Below the pieces are notes generated by a model, which made no database searches, was not told where the DNA came from, and saw only the letters and a list, made by a program, of their open reading frames with translations. 64,000 nt of DNA from JAPUEK01 sp963815355 (GTDB lineage: Bacteria > Pseudomonadota > Alphaproteobacteria > Rhodobacterales > Rhodobacteraceae): NCBI GenBank assembly GCA_963815355.1, contig CAWFGJ010000012.1:62001-126000 (forward strand). Reading direction: 5' to 3'. The translations under genes were made by a program, and so were the position numbers. Numbering within the stretch: the stretch's first letter is position 1; each line of letters begins with the position of its first letter. Shown here one piece after another: positions 62,164-64,000 of the stretch.

Positions 62164-63270
62164 CCGCGGGCAGCGGCGACGCGGCCGGCGACCAGTTCCT
62201 TGACGTCGAGGGGCTGTTGGGTTCGGCCCGCAACGACACCCTGACAGGCGCTCTGACCGCCAGCGCGCTGGACGGCGGCGCGGGCAATGACCTGCTGCGG
62301 GGGCGCGGCGGCGATGACAGCCTGTTCGGCGGCCTGGGCAACGACACACTGTCAGGCGGCGGCGGGGCGAACCTGCTGGATGGCGGGGCGGGCACCGATT
62401 GGGTCAGCTATGCCAGCGCTGCCGCCGCCATTCGGCTAAACCTTGCCCTGCCCGGCCAGAACGGCGGCGACGCGGCAGGTGACAGCTATACCAGCATTGA
62501 GGCCTTTGCCGGCTCTGCCTTTGCCGACACGCTTTCCGGCGATTCCGATGCCAATCTGTTCGACGGCGGCCAGGGCGATGACCTGATTTCCGGCGCTGCG
62601 GGCAATGACACCCTGCTTGGCGGGCTGGGCAATGACACGCTGATCGGCGGCGCGGGGGCCGATGTACTGACGGGCGGCGCGGGGCTGGATTGGGCCAGCT
62701 ATGCCGATGCCACCGCCGCCGTGCGCGTCGATCTGGCCAAACCCGCGACCAACCTCGGCGATGCCCTCGGCGATTTACTGACCGAGATTGAAGGCATCCT
62801 CGGCACCCGCTTTGAAGACACCCTGCGCGGCGGTTCGGGCCATGACATGCTGTCCGGGGCCGCGGCCAATGACGTGCTCTTTGGGGCCGCAGGCAACGAC
62901 ACGCTTTACGGCGGCACCGGCAACGACATTCTCGAAGGGGGCGCGGGCGCGGACCGGCTGGAAGGGGGCGAGGGTTATGACTGGGCGGTCTACACCAGTT
63001 CCACCGGCGCGGTGAAAGTCGATCTTGTGACGCCCACGCTGAACACCGGCGACGCCAAGGGCGATCTCTACTTTGAGATTGAGGGCCTGCGCGGCGGTCT
63101 TGGCGCCGACACCCTTTTCGGAACCGCCCGCAACGACAAGATCGACGGCGACGCCGGCAATGACAGCCTTTTGGGGCGGGAGGGCGATGACACCCTCTGG
63201 GGCGGGCTGGGCAATGACACGCTCGACGGCGGCGACGGCGCGGATGAGATGTATGGCGGCGACGGGGCCG
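61051..63270 (+). repeat. Eight-copy 291-base super-repeat in the NIDO-RTX gene
   Basis: The aspartate codon of the D-x-A-S-Y motif recurs at 61051, 61342, 61552, 61816, 62106, 62397, 62688 and 62979. Spacings are 291, 210, 264, 290, 291, 291 and 291 bases. The usual unit is 97 codons; the shorter units differ by 81 and 27 bases, that is nine and three... multiples of the 27-base RTX nonapeptide. Each unit has a linker (for example AAGDSYTSIEAFAGSAFADT) and then nonapeptides. Confidence 0.85.
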
Positions 63271-63656
63271 ACCGGCTGATCGGGGCGGGCGGCAATGACA
63301 CGCTTTGGGCCGGGGCTGGCAACGACCGGCTGGAAGGGGGCGCGGGCGATGACCTGCTGATGGGCGGCCTTGGGGCCGACCAATTCATCCACTCTGGCGC
63401 CGAGGCCGATGGAAATGACCTTATCATCGATTACAGCGCCAGCCTTGGCGATCTGCTCGTCTACACAGGCACGGGTGCGGCGCGGAGCGATTTCCGCGTC
63501 GATATCCTCCGCCTTGATGCCGTCGGTTCAGCCACCATGTCCGAGGCACAGATCATCCACATCCCGACAGGCCGCATTCTATGGACGCTCAGCGATGGGG
63601 CGGGCATGACCGACATCTTCCTGCGGATCGGGACCACAAACTACGATCTCGTCTAG
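62103..63656 (+). CDS. NIDO-RTX protein, C-terminal part (frameshifted continuation)
   Basis: Frame of up to 517 residues that continues the NIDO-RTX gene after the one-base loss at the G-run near 62092. It holds modules five to eight (DWASYATSTKSITADLSGLT; DWVSYASAAAAIRLNLALPG; DWASYADATAAVRVDLAKPA; DWAVYTSSTGAVKVDLVTPT), more RTX nonapeptides (GNDTLWGGLGNDTLDGGDGA) and a C-terminal domain (FIHSGAEADGNDLIIDYSAS) ending in IFLRIGTTNYDLV, which fits a type I secretion signal. The codon at 62103 is only where the frame opens; without the frameshift it would be internal, so this is probably not a separate gene. Confidence 0.82.
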   Translation: MDWASYATSTKSITADLSGLTAGSGDAAGDQFLDVEGLLGSARNDTLTGALTASALDGGAGNDLLRGRGGDDSLFGGLGNDTLSGGGGANLLDGGAGTDWVSYASAAAAIRLNLALPGQNGGDAAGDSYTSIEAFAGSAFADTLSGDSDANLFDGGQGDDLISGAAGNDTLLGGLGNDTLIGGAGADVLTGGAGLDWASYADATAAVRVDLAKPATNLGDALGDLLTEIEGILGTRFEDTLRGGSGHDMLSGAAANDVLFGAAGNDTLYGGTGNDILEGGAGADRLEGGEGYDWAVYTSSTGAVKVDLVTPTLNTGDAKGDLYFEIEGLRGGLGADTLFGTARNDKIDGDAGNDSLLGREGDDTLWGGLGNDTLDGGDGADEMYGGDGADRLIGAGGNDTLWAGAGNDRLEGGAGDDLLMGGLGADQFIHSGAEADGNDLIIDYSASLGDLLVYTGTGAARSDFRVDILRLDAVGSATMSEAQIIHIPTGRILWTLSDGAGMTDIFLRIGTTNYDLV

Positions 63657-63737
63657 GCACCTGCACCCTAACCCTATGCAATTTCCTCAAATTCGCCTTA
63701 AATCATCGCTAGGCACATCGGGTGGAGGCGACGCGAG

Positions 63738-64000
63738 ATGGATACAATCACCCCCCTGCTTTTGTGCGGTGGCTCTGGCACGCGGCTTTGGCCGGTGTCG
63801 CGCAAGGGCTATCCCAAACAATTCTCTCCGCTTTTCGGTCCGCTCAGCCTGTTTCAACAGTCTGCCACCCGCCTGTCCGGCCCCGGCTATGCCCGGCCCT
63901 TGGTCATCACCAACACCGATTTCCGCTTTATCGTGGTCGAACAACTGGCCGCCCTGCAGATGGACCCGGCCGCGATCCTCATAGAGCCTGAGGGGCGCAA
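63738..64000 (+). CDS. Mannose-1-phosphate guanylyltransferase (3' end outside window)
   Basis: First 87 residues of a sugar nucleotidyltransferase that makes GDP-mannose. The N-terminal motif LLLCGGSGTRLWPVSRKGYP, continuing as PKQF, is diagnostic of ManC/CpsB-type enzymes. A GGAGG site precedes the ATG at 63738 (MDTITPLLLCGG) by 10 bases. The frame runs off the right edge, so it cannot be told whether a C-terminal isomerase domain is present. Together with galE it suggests a surface polysaccharide locus to the right. Confidence 0.93.
   Translation, partial: MDTITPLLLCGGSGTRLWPVSRKGYPKQFSPLFGPLSLFQQSATRLSGPGYARPLVITNTDFRFIVVEQLAALQMDPAAILIEPEGR

Noticed and set aside
61051..63270. Regular repeats that could suggest a CRISPR array
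   Set aside because: The repeats are coding, 27 and 291 bases in period, and match RTX nonapeptides rather than short repeats with unique spacers.

Overview
The window is GC-rich, densely packed bacterial DNA with typical alphaproteobacterial content, most likely from the Rhodobacteraceae (roseobacter-like). The support is indirect: a monomeric NADP isocitrate dehydrogenase, a cuyA-type sulfonate cluster, a RibB with a dead RibA-like domain, MmcB and EcsC family proteins, a tRNA-His without the extra 5' G, and a short RpoN. No single gene proves the genus.

Layout. 1-1967 holds the N-terminal part of icd (minus strand, cut by the window edge). 2125-11126 is an organosulfonate module. On the minus strand it carries cuyA (cysteate sulfo-lyase), a decayed aminotransferase, an Asp/Glu racemase, a taurine-type ABC importer, a HisD-like sulfopropanediol/alcohol dehydrogenase, a sulfite/sulfate exporter and an alpha/beta hydrolase. 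A LysR regulator diverges from it. 11140-13957 is a second LysR diverging from a sterol-desaturase-like hydroxylase that is coupled to a PanB-family protein lacking the catalytic metal ligands. 14190-20359 is a two-component system diverging from PepSY, DUF2271, PepSY-flavodoxin reductase and ApbE genes, read here as an extracytoplasmic flavin electron-transfer system. 20429-27015 holds a hypothetical protein, a LacI-family remnant, an MFS transporter, a DUF2306 protein, an Rrf2 regulator, ftsY, yciB, an EcsC protein and a GNAT.

27375-32461 covers purine/methylthioadenosine salvage (mtnP, apt), aspartate aminotransferase, sdhE and a MarR-type regulator. 32483-37062 is a capsule segment (kpsS, an outer-membrane export lipoprotein, kpsC), followed by riboflavin genes ribE, ribB and ribH with nusB (37251-40564). 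40651-43319 has small membrane and outer-membrane proteins, a probable 6S RNA on the minus strand, mmcB and tRNA-His. 43448-50556 has tex, a DUF4105 protein, rpoN, a solitary hydantoinase A and tRNA-Met. 50722-56591 is an RND efflux pair whose permease is broken by about seven same-direction frameshifts, followed by sulfide:quinone reductase and a DUF2892 protein. An AT-rich palindrome that could be a sulfide-type operator lies upstream. 56692-64000 has a nitrilase, galE, two divergent RTX proteins (one a NIDO-RTX protein with eight super-repeats and a one-base frameshift) and the start of a mannose-1-phosphate guanylyltransferase.

Themes. Sulfur metabolism appears twice (sulfonates with sulfite export; sulfide oxidation). 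Cell-surface polysaccharide genes appear at two places (kps genes; galE and manC-like). Several genes are decayed: two keep both ends but have lost the middle, and two are frameshifted.
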